Shown one piece after another: positions 57,701 through 64,000 of a stretch of DNA of 64,000 nucleotides. The stretch comes from Glandiceps talaboti. Its lineage: Eukaryota > Hemichordata > Enteropneusta > Spengelidae. The position numbers and the translations under genes are program-made. The DNA lies in contig NC_135561.1 of NCBI RefSeq assembly GCF_964340395.1, positions 21,087,740-21,151,739 of the forward strand, in the 5' to 3' direction. The notes below the pieces were generated by a model. It made no database searches and was not told the DNA's origin. It worked only from the letters and a program-made list of their open reading frames with translations. The first letter of the stretch is position 1, and the number at the start of each line of letters is the position of its first letter.

Positions 57701-57778
57701 AGTGGGCGCTCATGGCGCATTATTAAAGATCATGTTCGAAATTGGCTGGTCAAAAATGAAGAAACTCAATACCACTGA
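24730..57778 (+). CDS. SET - kinase - tyrosine recombinase - SANT fusion gene (12 coding exons)
   Basis: Exons 24730-24753, 25453-25576, 29701-29866, 33786-33978, 34222-34336, 41373-41410, 42101-42575, 43160-43332, 43799-44062, 45341-48206, 48707-48811 and 57540-57778 all join in phase. They give 4,782 nt, a 1,593-residue protein ending at TGA 57776-57778. Domains: SET (about 36-165), Cys cluster (185-201), IRE1-like kinase (about 240-515), acidic disordered linker (525-920), two zinc-finger-like motifs (927-945, 1011-1030), tyrosine recombinase (about 1270-1450) and Myb/SANT-like (about 1525-1585). Tyrosine recombinases of this kind belong to Crypton-type DNA transposons and genes derived from them. 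Inferred role: a chromatin- or DNA-associated protein; substrate unknown. Alternatives: two or more adjacent genes, or splice variants. The SET-to-kinase and kinase-to-recombinase joins rest on phase only. Confidence 0.75.
25453..25576 (+). CDS. Exon 2: basic N-terminus and SET start
   Basis: The acceptor is attcacag|ACAAGG, phase 0. It encodes a basic lead (TRQRRGSPAISPREVAKKCV) and the start of the SET fold (GRFEIRFINSFKG). The donor AAAG|GTGAGA leaves phase 1. Confidence 0.8.
26450..26600. repeat. Poly-C and poly-G runs flanking a short fragment
   Basis: A C-run at 26461-26473 and a G-run at 26573-26594 surround about 100 bp. Such C/G runs mark the Harbinger-like elements elsewhere, so this may be an eroded relative. 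No inverted termini were found. Confidence 0.45.
26830..27668. repeat. Dispersed intronic repeat family, large copy
   Basis: Tandem degenerate units of about 110 bp with 'AATTCCAAAACTACT...AGATTGG..TGAAATTTGG(T/G)GGGAACATTCTTAGGGGTG...ATGACATGATG...CCCATCAGTGATATGCAAATTAGG...AAAATGTGTCTTTTTGGT'. The same family occurs at 4.8-5.3, 30.1-30.4, 31.2, 32.4-32.9 and 42.7 kb. Confidence 0.75.
27669..28132. repeat. Exact 232-bp tandem duplication
   Basis: The block starting CAACAGCCAAACATTGCTGT at 27669 is repeated at 27901 with almost no differences through TGTACAAAGTTATTACACAG. It is a recent duplication inside the dispersed repeat. Confidence 0.9.
28125..28535 (-). CDS. Unrecognised 136-residue reading frame with two hydrophobic segments
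   Basis: I do not recognise it. Two stretches (SSQTLIMIIAVGFCWIF and TLVVVLVTVLIVSVFIWD) could be membrane spans. It lies antisense inside an intron of the large gene, and I found no clear splice partners. It may be chance or a decayed membrane-protein gene. Confidence 0.2.
   Translation of the reverse strand: MDSGSLYCQLGSEICMIEFDFRASFSTVPSSLSQMVSSQTLIMIIAVGFCWIFRKYNKLVNLCVLSTTYGKDLSEQVIIDNTVPTLVVVLVTVLIVSVFIWDRCNHKLTNDMLLVIHVYQLGSNMSFCNTIAAVSV
28536..29700. other. Intron remainder before exon 3
   Basis: No gene is seen. G-run 29316-29328 and C-run 29361-29374 bound a short segment, like the eroded element at 26.5 kb. Confidence 0.45.
29701..29866 (+). CDS. Exon 3: SET domain core, first half
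   Basis: The acceptor is ttctctacag|GCAAAGG, phase 1. The sequence GKGVFAAKEYTKGDYLMWYE fits the opening G.G..A...f..GdfvveY.G strand pattern of KMT5A-like SET domains. The donor GTGGC|GTAAGT leaves phase 2. Confidence 0.88.
30090..30442. repeat. Dispersed repeat family copy, left part
   Basis: Units 'AAACTTAAATTCCAAAACTACCGGGTAGATTGG' and 'TCCCATCAGTGACATGCAAATTAGG' match the 26.8-kb copy. The copy is interrupted by the element at 30443 and resumes at 31168. Confidence 0.75.
30443..31167. mobile_element. Non-autonomous Harbinger-like element (MITE), copy 2, 725 bp
   Basis: The termini GGGACCGGTCAGAATTTACG and CGTAAATACTGACCGGTCCC are inverted repeats of about 20 bp. They are followed inside by G/C runs and a shared GGGGAGAAATT / AATTTCTCCCC pair. 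The flanks are TTA on both sides (30440-30442, 31168-31170), the 3-bp target duplication typical of PIF/Harbinger. The element interrupts a dispersed repeat. Inside lies a GAGA/GACA-rich stretch (30640-30870). It encodes no protein. Confidence 0.8.
31171..31390. repeat. Dispersed repeat family copy, right part
   Basis: It begins ACTGAAACTTGGTGAGATGT, which continues the unit cut by the MITE, and passes to CCTAGCAACCATGACCACGCCC units. Confidence 0.75.
31391..32335. other. Intronic, nothing recognised
   Basis: No coding block, array or element was identified. Confidence 0.4.
32336..32960. repeat. Dispersed repeat family, further degenerate units
   Basis: Repeated 'GCAAATATNCCTAGCAACANGACCACGCCCATAGCAACAGCCAAATG...AACAACAGGGATTC(T/A)TAGA' at ~110-bp spacing. 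Confidence 0.7.
33786..33978 (+). CDS. Exon 4: SET domain core, second half
   Basis: The acceptor is attttcag|TATTGA, phase 2. It encodes IDATRIETIAKYVNDDHVKP and later LFAIRDIAVNEEILYNYGEG, matching the R.iNHS...PN and R.I..geEl.ydYG motifs. The NHS His is replaced (Asn119-Asp120-Asp121). The catalytic-side Tyr of the YNYG motif is present (Tyr157, Tyr159). The donor AAAG|GTATAT leaves phase 0. Confidence 0.88.
34222..34336 (+). CDS. Exon 5: Cys-rich (zinc-binding-like) segment
   Basis: The acceptor is attttag|TGTTCA, phase 0. It encodes RLRCNFCDKECTDEGEKEIC, with Cys185, 188, 192 and 201 and His205 near the end, suggesting a small treble-clef-like zinc site. The donor CAAG|GTATGT leaves phase 1. 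Confidence 0.75.
34890..35483. repeat. Tandem array of 'GATACCTTGAAGTCATCCA' unit, left half
   Basis: Degenerate units of about 60-70 bp contain TTGGATACCTTGAAGTCATC, CAGTTCAAACTACATGCAAT and TGCATAGATCTGACTTTATC. The array is cut at 35483 and resumes at 40275. Confidence 0.88.
36417..36640 (-). pseudogene. Acidic reading-frame fragment within the element
   Basis: On the - strand the text MTDYSETENSDIGEADHMRP precedes a short Cys-containing tail and a stop. An overlapping frame upstream (DLSDGVDDGYDNPEYD) is similarly acidic, as if a frameshift separates them. I do not recognise the family. It could be the N-terminal relic of an element-encoded protein. Confidence 0.22.
37358..39149 (+). CDS. 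Candidate small nested gene inside the 4.79-kb element (3 exons, 109 aa)
   Basis: Exons 37358-37453, 38657-38869 and 39129-39149 join in phase 0. The start is ATGGCGGCCATG in a locally GC-richer stretch with CpGs (37270-37400). The product begins MAAMIHKGKENRFRQLIMRR, has a Lys-rich middle ending AKRLAKLYGNFKKDEGTGLL and ends EPMDID. I recognise no domain. The acceptor of the middle exon (ACTTTAG) is weak. It may be a captured host-gene fragment, an element gene, or an artefact. Confidence 0.28.
38078..38155. repeat. (GTAT)n(GT)n(TA)n microsatellite inside the element
   Basis: GTAT units, then GTGTGT, TATATA and GTAT again. Confidence 0.95.
40275..40512. repeat. Tandem array of 'GATACCTTGAAGTCATCCA' unit, right half
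   Basis: Continuation of the array at 34890-35483, with the same CCAGTTCAAACT and CTTGGATACCTTGAAGTCAT motifs. Confidence 0.88.
40513..41372. other. Intron remainder before exon 6
   Basis: A short imperfect cluster of GTACAGTAC-type words (40550-40640) and nothing else recognised. Confidence 0.4.
41373..41410 (+). CDS. Exon 6: micro-exon GYHILPSGPYPVK
   Basis: 38 nt, phase 1 in and phase 0 out, with acceptor ttttattag|GTTATC and donor GAAG|GTAAGT. Only this reading links exon 5 to the kinase exon without a stop; exon 5 joined straight to exon 7 would be out of phase. Confidence 0.68.
42101..42575 (+). CDS. Exon 7: protein kinase N-lobe and catalytic loop
   Basis: The acceptor is ttattgcag|GGTGGA, phase 0. 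It encodes a weak Gly loop (AAGRAKVFLGLYKNEHAVAIK, with the VAIK Lys at 272) and the catalytic loop HRDIKPENLLI (Asp370, Lys372, Asn375). The donor ATAG|GTGAGT leaves phase 1. Confidence 0.9.
42640..42790. repeat. Dispersed repeat family head segment
   Basis: 'ATAGATTGGGCTCTGTCCGT' then 'GTCATTTCTCAGACATGACTGAACTGATTC' and 'AAACTTGACACAAGAACAA' match 26790-26885 and, more weakly, 43500-43620. It is apparently the conserved left end of the family. Confidence 0.7.
43160..43332 (+). CDS. Exon 8: kinase activation segment
   Basis: The acceptor is tctctgtag|ATATTT, phase 1. It encodes LNISDFGISKRL (Asp388 of DFG), then GTCAWMASE in place of the GT.GWIAPE motif of IRE1, and STDIQ before the intron. 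The donor CCAG|GTAATA leaves phase 0. Confidence 0.88.
43799..44062 (+). CDS. Exon 9: kinase C-lobe
   Basis: The acceptor is tctgtcag|GTTGCT, phase 0. VAGCVLYYIMTRGHHPFQS closely follows the IRE1/RNase L pattern SAGCVFYY(V/I)...G.HPFG. The later LIDKMLAADPKERPLSGECL closes the domain. No KEN ribonuclease domain follows. The donor AGTG|GTGAGT leaves phase 0. Confidence 0.88.
44063..45340. other. Intron between kinase and exon 10
   Basis: A G-run of ~24 bases (44503-44526) is followed by GTGTGCGAGG...GACAATTGC(C/A)CCC, with a partial inverse at 45170-45210 (GGGGGCAGTTGTCC). Degenerate units 'AAGTACGTGAATTACGGCGGTAAGTTAA' recur at about 44820, 44930 and 45060. The opposing GGGGGCA/TGCCCCC ends suggest another small inverted-end element (about 44500-45210). 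Confidence 0.4.
45341..48206 (+). CDS. Exon 10: acidic linker, zinc-finger-like motifs and tyrosine recombinase
   Basis: A 2,866-nt exon with acceptor ctttttcag|AACACT (phase 0) and donor AGATG|GTAAGC (phase 1). The first ~390 residues are acidic, with two duplicated motifs (ECVTMDSN twice, DPDYHP twice). Zinc-like motif 1 has Cys927, Cys930, His940 and His945. Motif 2 has Cys1011, Cys1014, His1026 and Cys1030. The recombinase shows RRREGE (Arg1281-1283, the first catalytic Arg), Lys1332 in PGKRGR, Arg1406 in TNLRKH, His1432 in FLGH and Tyr1440/1441 in HREYYRLP. The His of the usual HxxR motif is Thr here (TNLR). A read-through of the donor would stop at 48251. Confidence 0.92.
48707..48811 (+). 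CDS. Exon 11: short acidic exon
   Basis: 105 nt, phase 1 in and out, with acceptor cttatttacag|TTGTG and donor GCAT|GTAAGT. It encodes VLNENELGEASQQESMTEND and a short end. There is no domain; it is a linker between recombinase and SANT. Confidence 0.7.
49100..54318. repeat. 5.2-kb array of a 36-bp unit, ~145 copies
   Basis: The unit is GGTAGTTTTGACAAATACAA followed by CCACTGTGTAGTGTGT. Because 36 is a multiple of three, long frames stay open and encode a 12-mer such as CGSFDKYNHCVV. These frames are artefacts of the repeat. Unit variants are GA(C/A)AAATAC, AACAATAC (confined to 53700-54310), CAATTAC and ACCGGTGTAG. Blocks around 49.7-50.6 and 51.7-52.7 kb carry the same order of variants (AATAAAGCC, ACCGGTGTAG), about 2 kb apart, so a large segment was duplicated. 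The array lies in the intron between exons 11 and 12. Confidence 0.96.
54319..54890. other. Array edge and unique intron
   Basis: Two copies of TCTTTGGGCTACCAAATGA(T/A)GCAAGTG(G/A)TAGTCC (54329, 54423) flank the array end. This motif's TAGTCCAATCTGTTACATTC version also sits at the left edge (49060), so the array expanded inside a pre-existing sequence. Confidence 0.6.
54890..55310. repeat. TTTGCATAATTA family repeats
   Basis: Three units of ~120-140 bp with AATTTGCATAATTAATGAGT and GTAATTAGGCTATATCTTAA match the repeats at 6.4 and 11.2 kb. Confidence 0.75.
55311..57539. other. Intron remainder before exon 12
   Basis: No convincing exon. A C-run (57421-57436) precedes the last exon. Short in-phase stretches at 55956 and 56182 were considered and left out. 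Confidence 0.45.
57540..57778 (+). CDS. Exon 12 (terminal): Myb/SANT-like DNA-binding domain
   Basis: The acceptor is tctattttcag|TTGCTA and the phase is 1. It encodes NRKWTPEEEDAIHRSLEKNY, then VPLKDECLRAIELEP and GRSWRIIKDHVRNWLV, a three-helix Myb/SANT-like pattern with spaced Trp residues, and ends at TGA 57776-57778. It lies 8.7 kb from exon 11, across a satellite array. Phase and domain logic support the join, but a separate gene is possible. Confidence 0.72.
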
Positions 57779-58191
57779 ATTTTCCAGTTTTGTACCTTGG
57801 ATATTCCGAAACTGGGCTGTTACTACTAGTTTTGCTAAAATACTGACCATTCACTTTCATGGATCCGGAGTCCTATTAATTCCTATTAATTAACTCATAT
57901 GACAAGTAGTATAATGTCTAGCTGGAGACTACAGTCTTCTAGTGTGTGATATTTTACAACATGTCTAGGTTTTGACTACAGTCTTCTTGTGAGTGACATT
58001 TTAGTACTGTATATGTTTTTGTTTGAATCATGATTTCACTTGCATTGGATCATATTTTTGCTTTGGTCTTCAGTGTGCTATAGTATTGGTATACTCAGAT
58101 ACTTTTATGTGATGTTGACTGAAAGTTATTTATTACACCTTTCTTACATTACTGTTGTCACATTTAGTGTTCAGTTTGTGGGTTTATGATC

Positions 58192-58197
58192 AATAAA
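58192..58197 (+). terminator. Polyadenylation signal AATAAA
   Basis: AATAAA lies about 415 bp after the stop of the SANT exon, in GATCAATAAAAAACG. It is the first clear signal downstream and is a plausible end of the gene. Confidence 0.5.
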
Positions 58198-58534
58198 AAA
58201 CGTTACAATTCAGAGTGGCATTAACCAAGAAAGAGTGTCTTTGGTACTCATTGATTGGATGTGTGTGTAATATTGCATATTGCAATTATAGTGAATGAGT
58301 TGAAATGTCAGGTAATATAAATCGTAGTTTTTTCAAAAACCAGGTTTGAATTATTGAATATACACATATTTATATAATTTGTAAGTATTATGTGTGTGCG
58401 TGTGAACATGTCCCACTGTACAAGACTGTGTCATCATTTGCATAATGTATTATTGGTTAATTAGACCTGACATTACCAATTTAATGCAAATAAACAATAA
58501 ATCCCTTCCCGGAACACTATACATATGTATGTAT

Positions 58535-59290
58535 ATAACTCTTTATAGATATGTGAATGGTACAACCTAGTGTATGTAAAACTATACAGAGATGAGATGG
58601 TGAGCCTTTGTGTGTGTATACAACTCTTTATAGATATGTGAATATCTATTATACCATTCACATATATATGTGTGTACATATATATAAGTTTGTATACACA
58701 AGGGCTCACCATCTCATCTCTGACGGGCTTTACATACACTAGGGTGCACCATTCACATATCTATATGGCATTATATAGTTACATACACAAGGGCACACCA
58801 TGTCATCTCTGTAGAGTTTTACATACACAAGGGCACACCATGTCATCTCTGTAGAGTTTTACATACACAAGGGCACACCATGTCATCTCTGTAGAGTTTT
58901 ACATACACAAGGGCACACCATGTCATCTCTGTAGAGTTTTACATACACAAGGGCACACCATGTCATCTCTGTAGAGTTTTACATACACAAGGGCACACCA
59001 TGTCATCTCTGTAGAGTTTTACATACACAAGGGCACACCATGTCATCTCTCTAGAGTTTTACATACACAAGGGCGCACCATGTCATCTCTGTAGAGTTTT
59101 ACATACACAAGGGCACACCATGTCATCTCTGTAGAGTTTTACATACACAAGGGCACACCATGTCATCTCTGTAGAGTTTTACATACACAAGGGCACACCA
59201 TGTCATCTCTGTAGAGTTTTACATACACAAGGGCGCACCATGTCATCTCTAGAGTTTTACATACACAAGGGCACACCATTCACATATTAT
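58535..59290. repeat. 40-bp minisatellite with an inverted copy at its left
   Basis: The unit ACATACACAAGGGCACACCA plus TGTCATCTCTGTAGAGTTTT repeats about 12 times at 58781-59260. At 58545-58640 the same words occur in reverse (AAACTATACAGAGATGAGAT, GTGAATGGTACAACCTAGTG), meeting the direct copies near 58660. Further single copies lie at 59905-60160 on the far side of a LINE remnant. Confidence 0.92.
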
Positions 59291-59327
59291 CTATAAAGAG
59301 TTAAATACATACACACATATATGTATT

Positions 59328-59368
<41 letters not shown>
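59328..59368. repeat. (TA)n microsatellite
   Basis: About 20 TA units at the junction of the minisatellite and the LINE fragment. Confidence 0.95.
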
Positions 59369-59369
<1 letters not shown>

Positions 59370-59370
<1 letters not shown>

Positions 59371-59885
59371 AAATGTTCTTGAAAAGGTATACAAGAGCCT
59401 TATAGAAAGTGTGGTATGGCATCTTGAATGTTAAAAATAGAACTAAACTGACATGAGTTGTACATTTGGCCCGGAAAATAATTGGTAAGAAGCAGAGTCA
59501 GCTCCATGACCTCTACAAACTCTCCGTCCGCAGGAAAGCCCAAGCAATTGTTAATGATACCTCACATCCTTTATACTTACAGTTTGAATTGTTGCCCTCA
59601 GGAAGACGATACAGAGTACCTTTAACTCGCAAGAACATTTTTTAAAAATCATTTATTCCAAGTGCAATAATCATACTGAATTCAAACCTGTCATTTTCAA
59701 AGAACTACATTGAAGATATATATTTTTACTGTTTCTAATTCTGTGTTTGTGTTTAATACTGTAATTATTTTTAGTGTGTGTTTGTAACTGTAATGTGCCT
59801 TTTATTTTATTTTTTGGTGAAGCGGAAGAAAAATTTCCAAATCGACAATAAAATTATGTTATATTCTATTCTATTCTAATCAATT
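59370..59885 (+). mobile_element. 5'-truncated non-LTR retrotransposon (LINE), 3' end
   Basis: The frame 59457-59645 encodes KKQSQLHDLYKLSVRRKAQA and ELLPSGRRYRVPLTRKNIF, the C-terminal extension seen after the reverse transcriptase of CR1/L2/Rex-like LINEs. It is followed by about 240 bp of 3' UTR ending in a TTCTA-type repeat (ATTCTATTCTATTCTA). Everything upstream of the C-terminal end is missing, so it is inactive. It sits inside the 40-bp repeat family. Confidence 0.75.
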
Positions 59886-59889
59886 CTAT

Positions 59890-60170
59890 TCTATATACAT
59901 ATATATAAGTTTGAATACACAAGGGCACACCATGTCATCTCTGTAGAGTTTTACATACACTAGGGTGCACCATTCATATATCTATAGAGAGTTATATACA
60001 CACACAAGGGCTCACCATCTCATCTCTGTAGAGTTTTACATACACAAGGGTGCACCATTCACACATATATATAAAGAGTTGTATACATAGACAAGGGCTC
60101 ACCATCTCATCTCTGTAGAGCTTCACATACACTAGGGTGCACCATTCATATATCTCTAGGGAGTTACATA
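59890..60170. repeat. Diverged copies of the 40-bp repeat
   Basis: Alternating CACAAGGGCTCACCATCTCATCTCTGTAGAG and CACTAGGGTGCACCATTCA(T/C)ATAT units make a compound ~110-bp period. Confidence 0.85.
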
Positions 60171-60670
60171 CACAAGCTTTCACGTTTTGACTTTTCACCT
60201 TGGACACCCTGTCATTGATGTTAACCTGGCCTAAACATCTCATAAGCTGTTTATAAGTTTGCTAAAAACAATGTCATCAGTTAGCAATGTGCATACATGG
60301 CTGTGGTTTAGTGACAGAACGTAATGGTTCACCATGCTCAATGCCTTGCAAGTTTGCATACACAAAGTTTCACAATTGTCATCTGTAAACGAGTGGCATA
60401 CACCATGATTCACCATGATCATCTCTGCGAGTTGCATACACAAGGGTTCACTATACACATCTCTATACGTATAAGGTTCCACAATATAATGGAAATAACG
60501 AAAAGTAGAAGCAATAACATTTCAAGGAATCCATTGTGACAGAAATATTTATTAGCTTGTCTTCATGATGTTTTCCATATTTGTTTGTTTCTATCTCCCT
60601 CGGAAATCATGGTTCCACCAAGGGGGGTTTATAGGGGTGTGACATTTAGGGTCCACCTTTGGCAACTAAG
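60171..60670. other. Intergenic, nothing recognised
   Basis: Weak echoes of the 40-bp repeat (CACCATGATCATCTCTGCGAG, 60410) and no gene. Confidence 0.4.
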
Positions 60671-60671
60671 C

Positions 60672-60698
60672 TCGTATGTATGTATGTATGTATGTATG

Positions 60699-60729
<31 letters not shown>

Positions 60730-60816
60730 GTATGTATGTATGTATGTATGTATGTATGTATGTATGTATGTATGTATGTATGTATGTATGTATGTATGTA
60801 TGTATGTGTGTGTGTA

Positions 60817-60859
<43 letters not shown>

Positions 60860-61090
60860 ATGTGTGTGTGTCTGTATGTATGTATGTATGTATGTCTGTC
60901 TGTCTGTATGTATGTATGTATGTATGTATGTATGTATGTATGTATGTGTGTGTGTGTGTGTATGTGTGTGCGTGCGTGCGTGCGTGCGTGCATGCATGCA
61001 TGCATGTATGTATGTATGTTATGTATGTATGTATGTATGTATATATGGATGGATGGATGGATGGATGGATGGATGTACATGATGGATGTA
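60672..61090. repeat. Compound tetranucleotide array (GTAT, GTCT, GTGC, GGAT)
   Basis: Long GTAT runs alternate with GTCT, GTGT, GTGC/ATGC and GGAT blocks over about 400 bp. All the long frames on both strands here are repeat products. Confidence 0.97.
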
Positions 61091-61562
61091 TAGATGAATA
61101 ACAACATAAAAATAAAAGAAAATAGCTTTTCTTCCAATGTTAATGTAAGAGAAGATGTGAGTAAACAGACGAGCAGTACTGGTGAGTAGAATGTGTTATT
61201 ATTGCATATACCAGCAGGTTGGTTTAACAAGAACAGTGGTCTTCGTATAAAGGTATAGCCTCCTATGTATGTGAATATACTGTAGTTACAACAAACTTTC
61301 GCAGTTTCTTCACAATGACTATAACACACGTGTCACTTTTCACAGATTTTGGAATTGGGGTACATAGTATACATGTATTCATACAGAAGAGGGGTGACAA
61401 CAATGCCGAAATCTTGGATATACTATACACAAACGACTATACAAGCTAAAACAAAGGGGATGGTATCAAACAACTAAAAGTCCTGCCTAAACTCTCAGAC
61501 AACTATATAAAGTGGTCTAAGCTAAACCCAATTGTTGCAGCTGTATACGTGTTTGTGTATTG

Positions 61563-62888
61563 GGGACCGCTCAGTTTCTGCGGCCGTGGGGAGGGGGCGG
61601 GGTCTGTGGATTTTTCCATCGGGCCGACGAAAGGTCACTGACCCCTATCTGTAAAACCGAAAACAGGATGACCCCTCCATCTAAGACATAGTGACCCCCC
61701 CCCCCCATATATAACATTTGCATGACAGGTATTTGATCATGACTCAGAGTTGACTGCTTGACTAAATACTTTATAAGACAGCGTCATGCTAGATTAGTGA
61801 CTACACAGGGGCAAATACATTGAAAAGGAATTTGATAGCATCTTGACTGCAAAAGGTAGGGGGAAAGTTTGGGATAAGAATATGTAGACCTCTCGTGGGG
61901 TCCCAAGGAGTCTCCCCCTGGAAGCTCTGGAGGATTTCTGACACCTAAAGTCAAATTTTTAGGGTATTCATGCCCTCTAGGGCAATAACTTCAAGACAGC
62001 ACCATCAAGTATCTGAAATCAAACTATATCCTTTATATATATGGTTGAAATATGTTCTATTAAAATTAAATGGCATCATTATAGTGAAGGTCAGCACATC
62101 TGCTGGTTGTATCATTGGTAGGGGAGAGTTGGAGAGTTTCTTTTAGAGAGTCTGTTATGGCAAGCTTTAGTCTATCTTGGCATTAATTTCACATCTCTAA
62201 AAGACAGCACATCTAAAATTAGCAATTAATGTTTAAGAAAATTAAGTTTAATACCATTATGACAGAAAAATATTGGTGTATCTGATTGTTGGTTGACTTC
62301 ATGAGTGACCTCTGGGGTGAGGTAGTCCTAGCAGGTCTCCCCATATTAGATATGGATATGTTTTGCCTGTATTAAGGCATTTTTAGGTTATTCATAGCCT
62401 TTACATGTAAGATAATATTTTACAGCTTCGAAAAGCTTAAGTTACGGTAAGTTGTAAATGAGTTATGCTTGAAAATGGGTCAGGTAGTGTCCGTACCATT
62501 CATTGATATCGTGGCATTACTGTTGCAGATATAGTAAACTCACTGCTATGTTAGAGAATGTAAAGTCCTCATACCTATTACAAGTACTACTAGTATGTAT
62601 AACACAAACTGAAATCTGATGAGGTGTGATGATTTGTAGTGTTGATAACATGTAGTGTCCGAAATAGAAAGCATTCAATGCGTATAAATCCCTAGAAGAA
62701 TTCAGATTAACTCTTCAAGTTGGAACTTTCAAAGTCCATTACACAATGACCCCCCCCCCCGTCCGAAATTTTCTAAATTGGATGACCCAGCTACTGCCAA
62801 TTTCGAAAACAGGATGATTCCCCCCCCCCCCCCCCACACCTACTAATCCACCGCCCCTCCCTTCTGGCCAAAGAAACTGATCGGTCCC
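61563..62888. mobile_element. Non-autonomous Harbinger-like element, copy 3, 1,326 bp
   Basis: The left end GGGACCGCTCAGTTTCTGCG and right end AGAAACTGATCGGTCCC form inverted termini. The flanks are TTG (61560-61562) and TTA (62889-62891), a near-matching 3-bp target duplication. Subterminal C runs lie at 61686-61696, 62750-62760 and 62820-62835. It shares its interior with the element at 19.3-21.06 kb in opposite orientation. No protein is encoded. Confidence 0.75.
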
Positions 62889-62891
62889 TTA

Positions 62892-63911
62892 CAACAAAAT
62901 AAGTTTCTCGATGAATAAATATGTTGTCACCCAAGGTTAAAATCTTAGCTTAAACTGGACAATTACTCATTACCCTCGCATATTAAGTGAGTGTGTGTGT
63001 GTGTGTGTGGACGATGCTGAAGTTGTCTGCAAAAACGAATTGGAAAACACATTCAAAAACGTAATCGTAAACGGGTTCGGGTAACTGACCGCAACTGACC
63101 TTTTTCAGTTCAAATTTCGAAAACAACTTTTAAATCGTAAATGTTAATAAACAGTAGTGTACTTTTATCGTAATCACTGTGACTAAATCATTTTAATAAT
63201 GTAGACAATTCACTAAAAGATTATTCCTTTTATGAGTTATTATGAAAGCGAGTTATTTTTTCATTGATTGGAGGAAAGATCATAAACACACAAACATTTG
63301 TCCTGTCGACATTCGTGAATTTGCTATACATGATGGAAACGTTGTTTAAAAAGGAATTAGTCACAAAAGAAGTTTACCGACCCCTCAGACCTCTTTTTAG
63401 TGGTCTGAGACGACCCCACGTTGGAAGGTTAGGAATCGTATATGTACATAGGTCGTAAGTTAGTACAACTTTAGCTCTGGAATATGCGATCAGTGCTCCG
63501 TCACGTATTCGTCAATGGACTGATGATAGCTTATGCGTCTGATGAGATCTGAAGTAGCGAAGTCTTCGTACCTCAGTATATACTAGGATTTTTACGTATT
63601 CTTTTGTAACATCTCTGGCAACTTTTTCCAACAATTAATATTTTTGTCGCAAATAAATATGAATCATACACAAGACACAAGGCAAAGATTGCAATGTCAT
63701 GGATGTATGTATGTAAGGGAGTGTCCATATTTTACTTCCAGGGGGTCCGGAGGATTTTCGGGGGGGGGGCATCACTGAACTTTTCACTGGAAAAATTAGA
63801 GGGTGGCTAAAATAAAAATTCACAATTTTTTACGCGGGGTCATGGAAAAAAAATAACGATTATTTAATATAATATCAATCGATCTGCAATTCTGGCACTT
63901 CTCAAAGTAAC
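62892..63911. other. Intergenic; small hairpin and G-run only
   Basis: CTCAGACC...GGTCTGAG forms an 8-bp stem at about 63386-63411. A CA/GT tract lies at 62992-63009. A G-run at 63760-63768 is preceded by AGGGGGTCCGGAGGATTTTC, typical of the G-rich repeats above. No gene was recognised. Confidence 0.4.
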
Positions 63912-64000
63912 TTATCCCTGAGGATGTGCAAGACTTGTTTCATCACAATCACTATCAGTGTTATCATCAGTACATGAATTTTCTGAGCTATCAGTATCAC
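63912..64000 (-). CDS. Possible C-terminal end of an acidic protein (partial, window edge)
   Basis: On the - strand an open frame from the window edge reads DTDSSENSCTDDNTDSDCDE, then TSLAHPQG and TAA (63914-63912). It is too short to identify. It may be a real terminal exon from a gene starting beyond the window, or chance. Confidence 0.2.
   Translation of the reverse strand, partial: DTDSSENSCTDDNTDSDCDETSLAHPQG

Noticed and set aside
58781-59260. CRISPR-like array of 40-bp units
   Set aside because: No spacers; head-to-tail minisatellite.
60585-61329. Tyr-Val-Cys-Met or His-Thr-Tyr-Ile repeat proteins up to 227 residues
   Set aside because: Translation of the GTAT/GTCT array plus short unique flanks.

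Overview
The window is AT-rich, intron-rich animal DNA. Introns have canonical GT...AG ends, the genes are typical of animals (a TRPM channel, a basigin-like Ig membrane protein, SET and protein-kinase domains), and microsatellites are very abundant. A marine invertebrate is the most likely source. I cannot name the phylum or species with confidence.

Layout. (1) 1-8471, + strand: the 3' half of a TRPM-type cation channel gene, in nine exons whose splice phases all agree. It runs from the S4-S5 region through the pore, S6, TRP helix, coiled coil and a charged, Ser-rich tail. (2) About 8.5-17.6 kb: no convincing gene. It holds a 214-bp perfect-ended foldback, a 23-bp minisatellite and several long tetranucleotide arrays. 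(3) 21414-17663, - strand: two Ig-domain exons and a transmembrane exon with the WPFLGI...E signature of basigin/neuroplastin. First and last exons were not found. (4) About 21.9-58.2 kb, + strand: one very large gene. Twelve phase-compatible coding exons (4,782 nt, 1,593 codons plus stop) join a SET domain, a Cys cluster, an IRE1-like kinase domain, a long acidic linker with two zinc-finger-like motifs, a tyrosine-recombinase (Crypton-like) domain and a C-terminal Myb/SANT-like domain. Its presumed promoter and first exon lie in a tandem duplication. (5) 58.3-64 kb: a 40-bp minisatellite, a LINE 3' remnant, a tetranucleotide array, a Harbinger-like non-autonomous element and, at the very edge, a doubtful acidic exon end.

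The introns of the large gene are a repeat museum. They hold a 725-bp Harbinger-like MITE with TTA target duplication, a 4.79-kb element with CCCTTACC termini inserted with an exact AA duplication into an older tandem array, a 5.2-kb array of a 36-bp unit, and a dispersed ~100-bp-unit repeat family.

The most interesting object is the SET-kinase-recombinase-SANT gene. Its parts suggest a chromatin- or DNA-associated protein built around a domesticated transposon recombinase, but its function is not visible from sequence. Exon joins were derived by hand from phase and splice sites; no transcript evidence was available.
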